Source: CAVVMA01 sp963788205
GTDB taxonomy: Bacteria; Desulfobacterota; Binatia; Binatales; Binataceae
Assembly: GCA_963788205.1 (NCBI GenBank)
Contig: CAWBGG010000007.1
Coordinates: 806,001 to 870,000, forward strand
Direction of reading: 5' to 3'
DNA: 64,000 bases
The translations under genes and the position numbers were made by a program. A model generated the notes under the pieces. The model saw nothing but the letters and a program-made list of their open reading frames with translations. It was not told the origin of the DNA and searched no databases. This document shows, in pieces, positions 51,611-60,236 of the stretch. The stretch's first letter is position 1. Each line of letters opens with the position of its first letter.

Positions 51611-51733
51611 CGCGCCGGCTCCCGTTCAATGATCGCGCCGCACATGCGCAGCGATCCTACCGATTCGATGGGCGGCGGCAAACCGGGCGCTCCCGCCCCG
51701 CCCGAGCGGCTTTTTTCCGCGCGGGCACAGAAA

Positions 51734-51763
51734 ATCTTATCACATGGTAGGTGGATTCTACAA
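51734..51763 (-). promoter_or_regulatory. Candidate def promoter
   Basis: On the minus strand TTGTAG (51763-51758) and TAAGAT (51739-51734) are 18 bp apart. The surrounding AATCT-TATCACA motif is repeated at about 51733-51744 and 51762-51774. The leader would be about 120 bases. Confidence 0.35.
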
Positions 51764-51774
51764 TCTGTATCACA

Positions 51775-52194
51775 CGCCCGAGTGAGTCTTGACCGCATCC
51801 GGCGCGCAAGGCGGCTTACGCCAATTAGTAATATTTTCTGTCAATTAGTTGAATTACGCAGCGGCGGCTGTTAATGATTTTCCCAAGCCGCCGGCGTTGC
51901 TGGTTGAGGTGGACGCAGGCAGGGAGGGTTGCAGGAAGATCGGGTCACGAATCGGCATCGGGGGACGCGCTTGTGGGGTACAGACTCGCGATGGCGACGG
52001 AGCTTGGGACCTGATCGGGTCGGTGTGACGGGAACGGTGAAAGAGGGGTGGATGCGGCGGAAGGGTGGCGCACCGACATTTTTGCGCAACAACGCCGGCG
52101 GCGAATTCGCGGGATCCTTCGACTCGCTTGACGCTCGCTCAGGATCACAACGGCGCTTGCTCAGGATGGCGATAGGCGCGTTCCCTGCCGCCGG
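51775..52194. other. Intergenic region, no supported gene
   Basis: An AT-rich patch near 51828-51860, then GC-rich sequence without a plausible gene. A loose inverted repeat (GGATCCT near 52109 and AGGATCA near 52140) resembles dispersed intergenic repeats. Confidence 0.45.
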
Positions 52195-53244
52195 TCAGGC
52201 CTCGGGCGTCACTTCTGAGAGCCGATCGATTGCGCGCAGGCTCGGAAAGAGCCACAGGCCCATCGCGACCACCAGCAGCGTGCCGAATCCGCCGATTACT
52301 ACTGACGGCACGGTGCCGAACCAGGCGGCCGTCACACCCGACTCAAAGGCTCCCAGCTCGTTCGATGTGCCGATAAAGAGCCGGTTCACGGCGCTGACGC
52401 GCCCGCGCATCGCGTCGGGCGTTGCGAGCTGAATTAGCGTTGCGCGCACGTAGACGCTGACCATATCTGAAGCGCCGAGCACGGCCAGCGCTGCGAGCGA
52501 CAGCGGGAAATTTTCGGAGAGGCCGAACACGATCGTGGCGGCGCCGAAGATCGCGACGCAGGCGAACATCGTCGGACCGGCCCGCCGGCTCAGCGGCATC
52601 TGGCCGAGCGCGAGCCCGATCAGCGCGGCGCCGACCGCCGGCGCGCTGCGCAAGACACCCAGCCCGGTCGGGCCCACGCGCAGGATATCGCGCGCATACA
52701 CCGGCATCAGCGCGGTTGCCCCACCCAGCAGCACCGCGAACAGATCGAGCGAGATCGCGCCGAGGATCATGGGCTTGCTGCGCACGTATGCGATCCCGGC
52801 GGTCAGGCGCTCGAGCGCGGCCATCCCGGCCGCCGCGGCGTGCTCCGGTTTGTGCGGCGGCAAAGTCGCCATCACGATCGCGACTGCGATGAAGAGCAGC
52901 AGGCACAGGCTATAAGCCGCGGTCGGGCTGAGAGCGTACAGGAGGCCGCCGAGCGCGGGACCGGCGATCACCGCGGTCTGGAAAATCGATGAGTTCCAGG
53001 CAACCGCCTGCGGGAATTGATCCTGCGGCACCAGCAGCGGAACCAGCGAATTGGCCGCCGGTCCCAAAAAGGTGCGCGCGGTGCCGAACAGCACCAGCAC
53101 GGCGTAAAACGGCCATGCCGTTGCCGGATTGGTAAACGCCAGGCCCAGGAAGAGACCCGCCCACGCCGCGGATGGAATCCCCCGGGGAAAACCCTTGCTC
53201 TTTCGTTCCGCTTCGTTACGCAGTTGCGCTCGCGACGTTCGCAC
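52195..53244 (-). pseudogene. MFS_3 exporter lacking its first two helices
   Basis: The frame encodes helices 3-12 of an EntS-like major facilitator (FYAVLVLFGTARTFLGPAANSLVPLLVPQDQFPQAVAWNSS to LWLFPSLRAIDRL). The normal first 60-80 residues, with the first two helices and the GxLaDR loop, are missing. Upstream sequence before about 53190 reads as an unrelated Arg/Glu-rich stretch with no hydrophobic helix. It is probably a 5'-deleted remnant. It is divergent from the damaged VWA gene. Confidence 0.72.
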
Positions 53245-53408
53245 TGCGTCAGTCGCCGGCCGTGTTAAGCAAGTCAGGCAGCAAGTCAGCGTCGATACGC
53301 GCGCCTGGGCCAGTTGATGGATTGGTTTGCAGCATTATCGGCAGCGTTCCTATTATCACTTTCACAATTGGAACTGTAACGGCTACGCCACGGCGGCAGC
53401 CCATCCGA

Positions 53409-54656
53409 ATGACCTCGATACGCGAACAGATCATCCGTTTCGTCGAGCTGTTGCGGGCGCGCGGCGTCCGGATCTCGCCGGCCGAGACGATGGACGCGAT
53501 AGGCGCCATCGCCGCGGCCGGGTTCGCGCGCGTCGCGATGCGCGAGGCGCTGGCTGCGACGCTGGTCAAAGACGAAGACGATCGTCCCGCTTTCGATCAG
53601 GCGTTCACCGATTTCTTCCCCGCGCCAGTTCTCAAAACCGGCGAACCGGGCCAGGGAACGGAGCGCGATCGGACCGCGGGGCACGGCGCGGTGGAGAGAC
53701 CAACGTCCCGCGCAGGCCGGATGATGAGCCCGAGCCGGCGCGCGGGCTCGCGTCGCAGCACCCGGATCAAATCCGCGAGGATGTCGACCCGCAGGAGCAG
53801 AACGAAGAGCGCAGCCACGAGCAGGATCAGGCCGCGCGTGAAGTGCGCGACACCGGCGCCTTGCGGGACGAGGCTCGCGGCGAGCGCGACGACGATCGCG
53901 CCGGTCGTGCAGAGGAGCATCTTGCGGCGGCTCATCAGGCGCAATTGCGCGCCGCCGAGCGCAAGCCCTTCGCGGCTTATTCGGAGCTTGATTACCAGCT
54001 CGCGCGGGAGGCGCTGAAACCGCTGCTGCGCCGCTTCCGCGTCCGGATGGGCCGCCGGCTCCGGCTCGCGCGCCGCGGCCGAATCGACTTCCGCCGCACG
54101 ATTCGCGCCTCGACTCAGCGCGGCGGCGCGCTGCTGGAACTGCGCTTCCGATCGCGCCGGCCCCGTCACGTCGATCTGCTGATTCTGGCCGACATCTCGG
54201 GCTCGGTGCGATATTGCTCCACGTTGCTGCTGGAGCTGATGGCCGGGGCGCGACGATGCTTCCGGCGTGTGAGCAGCTTTGTCTATATCGATCGGCTGGC
54301 GGAGGCCGACTTCGAGCAGAATCATCTCGTGATGACTCCCGCGCTCGACCTCTACGCCCGCTCCGATTTCGGGCGCGTGCTCGGCGAGTTGTGGCAGCGC
54401 CGGGAAGCACTGCTGGGCCGCGCGACGCTGCTGGTGATCATGGGTGACGGGCGCAACAACCGCCGGCCCGCGCGCGCCGACCTGCTGGGCGAGATCGCGC
54501 GACGCTGCCGCGCGGTGATCTGGCTGAATCCCGAAGAGCCTCAATCGATGGGGCGCCGGTGACAGCGCGATCCGATCGTACGAGCGCGAGGTCAAGGCGC
54601 TGCTCCCGGCGCGCAACCTGCGCGAGCTCGAGGCCGGCCTGGCGCGGGTGTCGTGA
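53409..54656 (+). pseudogene. VWA-domain (CoxE-like) protein with two compensating frameshifts
   Basis: The first part, from ATG 53409 (MTSIREQIIRFVELLRARGV to DFFPAPVLKTGE), is in one frame. The acidic linker and VWA domain (RRPRHVDLLILADISGSVRYCST with the MIDAS DxSGS, LLVIMGDGRNNRRPARADLL, VIWLNPE) are in a second. The last 36 codons (WGAGDSAIRSYEREVKALLPARNL to the TGA at 54654) return to the first. Switches lie near 53660 and 54545. CoxE-type proteins work with MoxR ATPases in metallo-enzyme maturation; none is nearby. Full homology across both lesions suggests recent mutation or sequencing indels. Confidence 0.78.
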
Positions 54657-54664
54657 GCCCCCGC

Positions 54665-55333
54665 TTAGAGGATTACGAACTCGTTGGTGATGACGAGCTG
54701 GAAGCTGGCGTGATCGAGGAAGTTCAGCTCGTCAGTGCGGATCGCCTCGTACTCGGGCGTGCCCACCGCGCGCAGCATCGCGTCCGAACTCTCAATCCAT
54801 ACCGCGGCCATGCCGTCGTAGCGTGGCTGCGCGCCGTCGCTGTACGCGGAGAGTTGGACGTGACTCTGCACGTAGCGCCTGGTGGGCGGCAGGGTTGCGG
54901 CCAGCGGCCCGTGCTTTTCGCGCCAGTATTTTTGAAACGCGGCCGGCTCGAGCCGGGCTTGCGCTTCAGAAACACGATCCATTTCCCCATTGACGGAGTA
55001 ATCGGCTCGTCCTTCAGGATGTGTTCGGCGGTGATCAGCGAGTCTCGCGACGGAAAGGTCCATGAAATTGGCGTCGTCGGCGTGCGCCGCGCGCCCCTCG
55101 CTTGAATCCAGGCCGCGCCGCATCGCCGGCGCGTCGTCGAACCAGGCCTCGGTGACGCCGTCGTAGACCGGCTCGACGCCCTGGTAGATCGAGCCGAGCG
55201 GGAGGGACTGGACGTATCGGCGCAGGCCGGGCACGCGTTTGACGATCGCGGCATGAGTGGTGCGCCAGTAGCCGGCGAACGAATCGAAGTCCATCCCCGG
55301 CTTGCGCTTGAAGAAGTGGATCGCTTTCACCAT
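54665..55333 (-). CDS. Tandem EthD-domain protein with a local frame excursion
   Basis: A 222-residue frame with two EthD-type ferredoxin-like domains. The first starts MVKAIHFFKRKPGMDFDSFAGYWRTTHAAIV; the second includes FQKYWREKHGPLAATLPPTRRYVQSH. Between about 55047 and 54958 the main frame reads implausibly (ADHRRTHPEGRADYS). The adjacent frame there gives SLITAEHILKDEPITPSMGKW and IVFLKRKPG, exactly the expected start of the second domain. One gained and one lost base therefore seem to compensate. EthD proteins are small stress or degradation-associated proteins of uncertain role. Confidence 0.75.
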   Translation of the reverse strand: MVKAIHFFKRKPGMDFDSFAGYWRTTHAAIVKRVPGLRRYVQSLPLGSIYQGVEPVYDGVTEAWFDDAPAMRRGLDSSEGRAAHADDANFMDLSVARLADHRRTHPEGRADYSVNGEMDRVSEAQARLEPAAFQKYWREKHGPLAATLPPTRRYVQSHVQLSAYSDGAQPRYDGMAAVWIESSDAMLRAVGTPEYEAIRTDELNFLDHASFQLVITNEFVIL

Positions 55334-55361
55334 CGCGGGCGCTCCCGGCGGCAAGTTCCGA

Positions 55362-56885
55362 TCAGAGATCGAAGAGCACGCGCATTTTTTCGACGAACTT
55401 TTTTCTGAAGCCGGAGGTTCCGTCGGTTCCCGGCGCGCTGGCAAGCAACTGGCGGTTCTCGTCCTCCCGCGCTGCGATGATCTCGCCGATCGGCTCGGCG
55501 AGTTGCGAATGCTGCTTGAAGAGATGCGCGAAACCGTCCCGACTCATCACCAGAACTTCCACTTCGGTTTCGGCGCGGACGGTGGCGTCGCGCAGATCGC
55601 CCGACATCATGGCTATCTCGCCGAAAAAAGGATGGCGCGATTCGACCGAGGTGGTCGCCAGGTGGCGCCGCGAGCCGTCGGCGGCTTTGGCCGATACATC
55701 CACCGTGCCGCTGCGAATGACGCAGAACGAGTCGGCGGGCTCGCCTTCGTGCATGATCACTTCGCCGGCGCCGAATTGATGGACGGTCACGTTCGGCAGC
55801 AGCATCTTAAGCTCCTCATCGCGCAGCTCGCGCAGAAAATCGACCCGGCGCAAGTCGGCCATGATTTCGCGATCATAGTCGGCGTGCGCGCGGCTGGGCT
55901 TGTGCTGCCGCCGCATCTGGAGCGTCTGGGTTGGAAAAGGAATGTCGATGGCGTGGCGGCGCAGCGCATACCACAGGCTGCTGACCAGCGTGTCGCGCAC
56001 GGTCTCCTGCATCCCGTAATCGCCCAGATAGTACCTGACCCGGTACTTGATCGCGTAGTCGCCGTACTGCCAGGCGAAGACCTGCGGCGGCGGATCCACC
56101 AGCACATGCGGAATGTCGCGAACGACTTTGAGAATCGCTTCTTTCACGCGGCCGGGAGCGTCTTCGTAACTGATTCCGACTTCGATCTCGTCGGCGATGA
56201 CCTCGTTGCGGAAATTGGTAACCGGCTGGCTAATCAGCATCGCATTGGGAATCTGCACCCGCTCGTTGGCGCGCGTGACGATCTCGGTGGCCGCCCACGA
56301 GGTTCCCTTGACGTATCCCAGATGGGTCTGAAAGAGCACCCAGTCGCCGGGTTGAAAAGGCTTGGTGATATGGAACGACAAACCGGTAAAGAGATTGCGC
56401 AGCGGTTCCTGCAGCGCCAGGCCGATCGTGCCGGTGATCACCGCGCCGCTGACGAACAGCTTGGTCACCTCGAAGTTGAGGTGCGCGTAGAACACGATCG
56501 CCACCACCAGCAAGGACAGCAGCAGCAACGTCACGTCGCGCGGTATGGTCGAGTATTGGAGCGGGCCGCGCGGCCTGAAGATTAGATCGACCGCCAGCTT
56601 GGCGAAGCCGCAGTAGAAGAAGACCAGCGCGAGCGCGCCAATCCACGCGGTCAGCGTGGGCATCCCGGCAGCCGAGGGAGTCAGGACATCCGCCACCAGG
56701 CCGAGCGCGATCAGAATCAAGCTGCCGGAGTTGACCAGCCAGCGCCGCCGCCGCAGCGCCACTGCGATCAGCAGGAGGGCGAATGCGATCGTGCATTCCA
56801 GGAAGGCCGCCAGGTGAACTCCGAGGCCGCTGGCTTCGAGCAAGGCCTCCAGGGGAGCGTTACGTATCGCTTGCACGGGCGTCAT
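55362..56885 (-). CDS. MscS-type channel with cyclic-nucleotide-binding domain
   Basis: A 507-residue protein. Four or five N-terminal helices lead into the MscS pore and beta domain (FVSGAVITGTIGLALQEPLRNLFTGLSFHITKPFQPGDWV, IPNAMLISQPVTNF). From about residue 350 a cNMP-binding domain follows (VTVHQFGAGEVIMHEGEPADSFCVIRSGTVDVS, HPFFGEIAMMSGDLRDATVRAETEVEVLVM). GEIAMMSG-x3-RDATVRA closely matches the phosphate-binding cassette, so cAMP or cGMP binding is plausible. It would be an inner-membrane, ligand-modulated mechanosensitive or ion channel. Confidence 0.92.
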   Translation of the reverse strand: MTPVQAIRNAPLEALLEASGLGVHLAAFLECTIAFALLLIAVALRRRRWLVNSGSLILIALGLVADVLTPSAAGMPTLTAWIGALALVFFYCGFAKLAVDLIFRPRGPLQYSTIPRDVTLLLLSLLVVAIVFYAHLNFEVTKLFVSGAVITGTIGLALQEPLRNLFTGLSFHITKPFQPGDWVLFQTHLGYVKGTSWAATEIVTRANERVQIPNAMLISQPVTNFRNEVIADEIEVGISYEDAPGRVKEAILKVVRDIPHVLVDPPPQVFAWQYGDYAIKYRVRYYLGDYGMQETVRDTLVSSLWYALRRHAIDIPFPTQTLQMRRQHKPSRAHADYDREIMADLRRVDFLRELRDEELKMLLPNVTVHQFGAGEVIMHEGEPADSFCVIRSGTVDVSAKAADGSRRHLATTSVESRHPFFGEIAMMSGDLRDATVRAETEVEVLVMSRDGFAHLFKQHSQLAEPIGEIIAAREDENRQLLASAPGTDGTSGFRKKFVEKMRVLFDL

Positions 56886-56938
56886 CGCGGCGCGGCGATC
56901 GCGCGCGCACTTGCGCGGCGGTTTCGGCGTGAGGCCTG

Positions 56939-58277
56939 CTATTGAGGCGCATACGATCCGCGGCGCGCGCAGGACCAAACGCAATCCCGCCGCCCGCGGT
57001 CGAATAGTACCTGATTATCACGAATAGGCAGAGTCATCGGGCCTACCGGGCGGCCTACCGGACAGCGATCGCGCGCCGGACCGCTGGGGGTCGCGAGGGC
57101 CTGCTCAAGCAGGCGTCCGAGCACCTTGTCGGACGCGAAATACTCGCGCGCGACCTCGCTGGCGGCGCGGGCGTGACGCTCAGGAGCGGCGGCCAGCGCG
57201 TCGATCGCCTGGTGCGCCTCCTCGACATCGGAAAACGGCAGCACGCCTTCGCCGCCCGGTATCGTGCTCCCGAACCCGGTGTCCTGAACTATTACGGGTA
57301 CGCCAAGCGCCATGTAGCAGGCGCTGCGGCCGGAGAACCATCCGCTGCGGCTGCGAACGTATGCGTTCTTGGCTACGCTCAACTCACCGAACGAATGCGC
57401 CAGGTAGTCGCGATAGGTCCACGGATCGACCGAAACGGCCTGACCGTCCACGATCCGCCATCCGGCCGCGCTGAGCCGGTCGCGCGGCGCCGGCCCGCTG
57501 ATCGCCAGTTCGAGCGGAATCGGGCTAAGCGCAGGCAGATTGATGAGGCGCTCGAACTCGGCGCTTTTGCCGGCATACGCGATGCCCCCGATCACCGGCG
57601 CTTTTTCGGCCGGCTCCCACGAAGCGACCGTCGTCAGCACGCGCCGGCGCGCGGCCTGCGGCACTGCGGCGCGCTCGAAGCAGTCGATCACGATCGGCTG
57701 GCGGGTGGGAATCCATTCCAGTCCGGCCGTTGGGATCAGGCAGCCCGGACCGCCGACGTTCTCGCCGAAGGTGAAGAAGCGGGCGATGCGCTCGATCATG
57801 TCGGCCCGATCGCGCGCCTCGTGCTCCGCAGAATCCTTCGAAGCGGCGAGGAACGATCCCTGTGTGTAGATCGGGTCGCTGTCGATGAAAATGACTCGCG
57901 AGGCCGCGTAATACTCCTCGCGCATGAAGCACGACCCGGAGATCAGGATGAACAAATCCGCCGAGCGGCAGAAATCAACCACCCGGTTCCACGCCACGCC
58001 ATAGCTTTGTCCCGCGCAGTCGCGATAGAACCAGCGCTCCTTGCAGGTCAGGAGCCAGTCTCGCGATCTGCGCTGCCAGATAGGCAGCGTTGTTCACGCC
58101 ATTTTCGGTGTAGGTCAACCCGGCGGGGTCGTAGCACCATTTGCCGGTGTCCTCGATATAGAGGACGTCGTGGCCGAGCCTGTGCAGTCCCAGCACGTAC
58201 TGAATGTAGTCCCAGAACACGCCGCCTAGGGGAAAGGCGGCGGCCAACCCGGTGACGGCGATTCTGAGCCTGCTCAC
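56939..58277 (-). pseudogene. Glycosyltransferase broken by a single-base frameshift
   Basis: From GTG 58277 the protein reads MSRLRIAVTGLAAAFPLGGV and continues to AAQIARLAPDL. It then resumes in the next frame as KERWFYRDCAGQSYGVAWNR and onward to a C-terminal GT-B half (WTYRDYLAHSFGELSVAKNAYVRSRSGWFSGRSACYMALG, then PVIVQDTGFGSTIPGGEGVLPF). The switch is near 58055 and would be cured by removing one base. The C-terminal half fits family 1/4-like transferases. The start overlaps the true rdgB stop as GTGA. Donor and acceptor are unknown. Confidence 0.8.
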
Positions 58278-58916
58278 CGGACCCGTTCGCGTGCCGCGGG
58301 CGTGCTCGCGATTCGCGCCAGATCGTCGCGCAGCTTCCGCCAGCGCTATCGTTCGCTGGCTGATACGCGCGGCTTCCGATTCGTCCAGCTCGGCGATATA
58401 GCGCCCGCGCCCCGGAAGAAAGAGCGTCGATCGATATGGAAAGCCAGGTCGGATTTCCGGCCACGCGCGTTCGGGAACGACGCCCTCGAGAGCGGCCTCG
58501 GCCACGCGCTCGCAGGTCGCGCCGCCGTCGCGATAAACCAGTGCCAGCGCGGCGCGAAGTCTCGCACTGCGCCGGGACGGCTCGACCCCGCGCATCCGGC
58601 GAATCACTTCGTCCACCAGCGCCTGATCGTTCGATTGCTCCACGCCCAGCCATCGATGGGACTTCACGCCGGGCTCGCCGCCCAGCGCGTCAACCTCGAA
58701 GCCGCCGTCATCGGCCAGCGTCGCGATCTGCGCCCGCTCGAAATAAAACCGCGCCTTCAGCAGCGCGTTTTCGGCAAAGGTCGCGCCGGTCTCGGCAGGA
58801 TGGTCGGCGATTCCGACCTCGGCCAGCGAAACCGGTTCAAGTTCTTTGCCGTCAAGCAGAATCCGATACTCGGCGAGCTTGGCGGGATTGGTAGTCGCGA
58901 TCAGCAGGCGTGTCAT
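58274..58916 (-). CDS. rdgB: XTP/dITP pyrophosphatase, frameshifted near the C-terminus
   Basis: From ATG 58916: MTRLLIATTNPAKLAEYRIL, then ETGATFAENALLKARFYFERAQIATLADDGGFEVDALGGEPGVKS, the HAM1/RdgB signature. The enzyme hydrolyses non-canonical purine triphosphates such as dITP and XTP. After ISQRTIALAEA the main frame runs on into the glycosyltransferase; the neighbouring frame gives LRDDLARIASTPAARERVR and TGA at 58276-58274. An indel near 58340 thus removes the natural end and creates a false fusion. Total length is one base over a multiple of three. It overlaps ddl by 4 bp. Confidence 0.85.
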
Positions 58917-60085
58917 CGGGCGCGGCGCCAAGGCAACGTCTTCGGCTGGTAGGTGAACTTGAGCGCGGCGCGCTCGCGATGCTCTTCCATCGCCAGCTCG
59001 ATCAACCGGTCGACCAGGGCGCGCAGCGGCAGTCCGCTCGCCTCCCATAGCTTGGGATACATGCTGATCGCGGTGAAGCCGGGAATCGTGTTGACCTCGT
59101 TGACGTAAATCTCGCCGAGGTCGGCGCGGGCCAGAAAATCCACCCGCGCCATTCCGCGAATCGAAAGCGCGCTGAACGCGGCGACTGCGACCGCGCGAAT
59201 CCGCTCGCTCACGGCGCGCGGAAGGTCGGCGGGAATCCGGTTCTCCGAGCCGTCGGGGTCGACGTACTTGGACTCGTAGCTGTAAAACTCGTGGCGGCCC
59301 TTGACGATAATTTCGCCGACGACCGAGGCTTCGGGGCGATCGTTGCCCAGCACCGCACATTCCAGCTCGCGCCCCTCGCAGGCCGCTTCGATCAGGACCT
59401 TGCGATCGTACCTGAATGCGTCCGCCAGCGCGGGCTTGAGATCGGCGGCGCGCTTGACCTTGCTGATTCCGACCGACGACCCGAGCGCGTTGGGCTTGAC
59501 GAAGACCGGGTAGCCGAGTTCGCCGGCCAGCCGCTTCGCGAGGTCGTCACGATACTCGTGGCGCGCGAGCAACGCGTAGCGCACGACCGGCACGCCGGCG
59601 TCGCGCAGCAGGCGCTTTTGCGCGTCTTTGTCCATCCCGATCGCCGAGCCGAGCACGCCCGCGCCGACGTACGGGATACCCGCCAGCTCCAGCAGTCCCT
59701 GCACCGTTCCGTCTTCGCCGTAGGTGCCGTGCAGGACCGGAAAGACCACGTCCATCGGCCGCGAGATCGGGTCGTCGCGCCGCGCGTGATTGGTTTCGCC
59801 GCCGGCGACGCGGACCAGCGCGCGGCTGTCAGGATGGGGCAAAATACTGACCGGCGTACCGCCGCGCCGCAGTGCGCCCAGCCGTGGCGTTTCCTGGCGG
59901 AGCATCTTGAGCGCGTCGCTTTTGAGATACCAGCGGCCGTCGCGGCCGATTCCGATCGGCACGATTTCGTAGCGCTCGGGATCCATTGCGGACATCACCG
60001 TCAGCGCCGAGCGCAGCGAGATCTCATGCTCACTGGATCGGCCGCCGAACAGGACGCCGACGCGGAGCTTGCGGCCGCGCGCCAT
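58913..60085 (-). CDS. ddl: D-alanine-D-alanine ligase
   Basis: A 390-residue ATP-grasp ligase that joins two D-Ala for peptidoglycan. Motifs: VGVLFGGRSSEHEISLRSA, VFPVLHGTYGEDGTVQGLLELAGIPYVGAGVLGSAIGMDK, FVKPNALGSSVGISK, and the metal-binding close YVNEVNTIPGFTAISMYPKLWEASG. The length includes the insertion between residues 60 and 105 seen in longer Ddl forms. The stop overlaps the rdgB start, so ddl-rdgB-glycosyltransferase form an operon. Confidence 0.95.
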   Translation of the reverse strand: MARGRKLRVGVLFGGRSSEHEISLRSALTVMSAMDPERYEIVPIGIGRDGRWYLKSDALKMLRQETPRLGALRRGGTPVSILPHPDSRALVRVAGGETNHARRDDPISRPMDVVFPVLHGTYGEDGTVQGLLELAGIPYVGAGVLGSAIGMDKDAQKRLLRDAGVPVVRYALLARHEYRDDLAKRLAGELGYPVFVKPNALGSSVGISKVKRAADLKPALADAFRYDRKVLIEAACEGRELECAVLGNDRPEASVVGEIIVKGRHEFYSYESKYVDPDGSENRIPADLPRAVSERIRAVAVAAFSALSIRGMARVDFLARADLGEIYVNEVNTIPGFTAISMYPKLWEASGLPLRALVDRLIELAMEEHRERAALKFTYQPKTLPWRRAR

Positions 60086-60159
60086 TTGGCTATCGCTCGC
60101 TCACTGGCTTCGCGTCCGATTGTGCCATGTCGAAGCCGCGCCTTCGAGCGCAGAACCTA

Positions 60160-60236
60160 ACCCCTGGCCCCTTCCCGGTACGGGAAGGGGAACCGCTCTG
60201 CGTTCCCTCTCCTCGCAGGAGAGGGTCAGGGTGAGG
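60160..60236. repeat. Dispersed palindromic repeat between ddl and guaB
   Basis: CCTAACCCC-GGCCCCTTCCC introduces CCCCTTCCC/GGGAAGGGG (5-base loop), then CCCTCTCCT/AGGAGAGGG, ending GGGTGAGGTT. A close relative is at 63245-63345. It lies directly after the guaB stop and could act as a terminator. Confidence 0.7.

Noticed and set aside
57975..58916. Natural fusion of RdgB to a glycosyltransferase
   Set aside because: The neighbouring frame restores the usual RdgB end and a GTGA overlap, so the fusion results from an indel.
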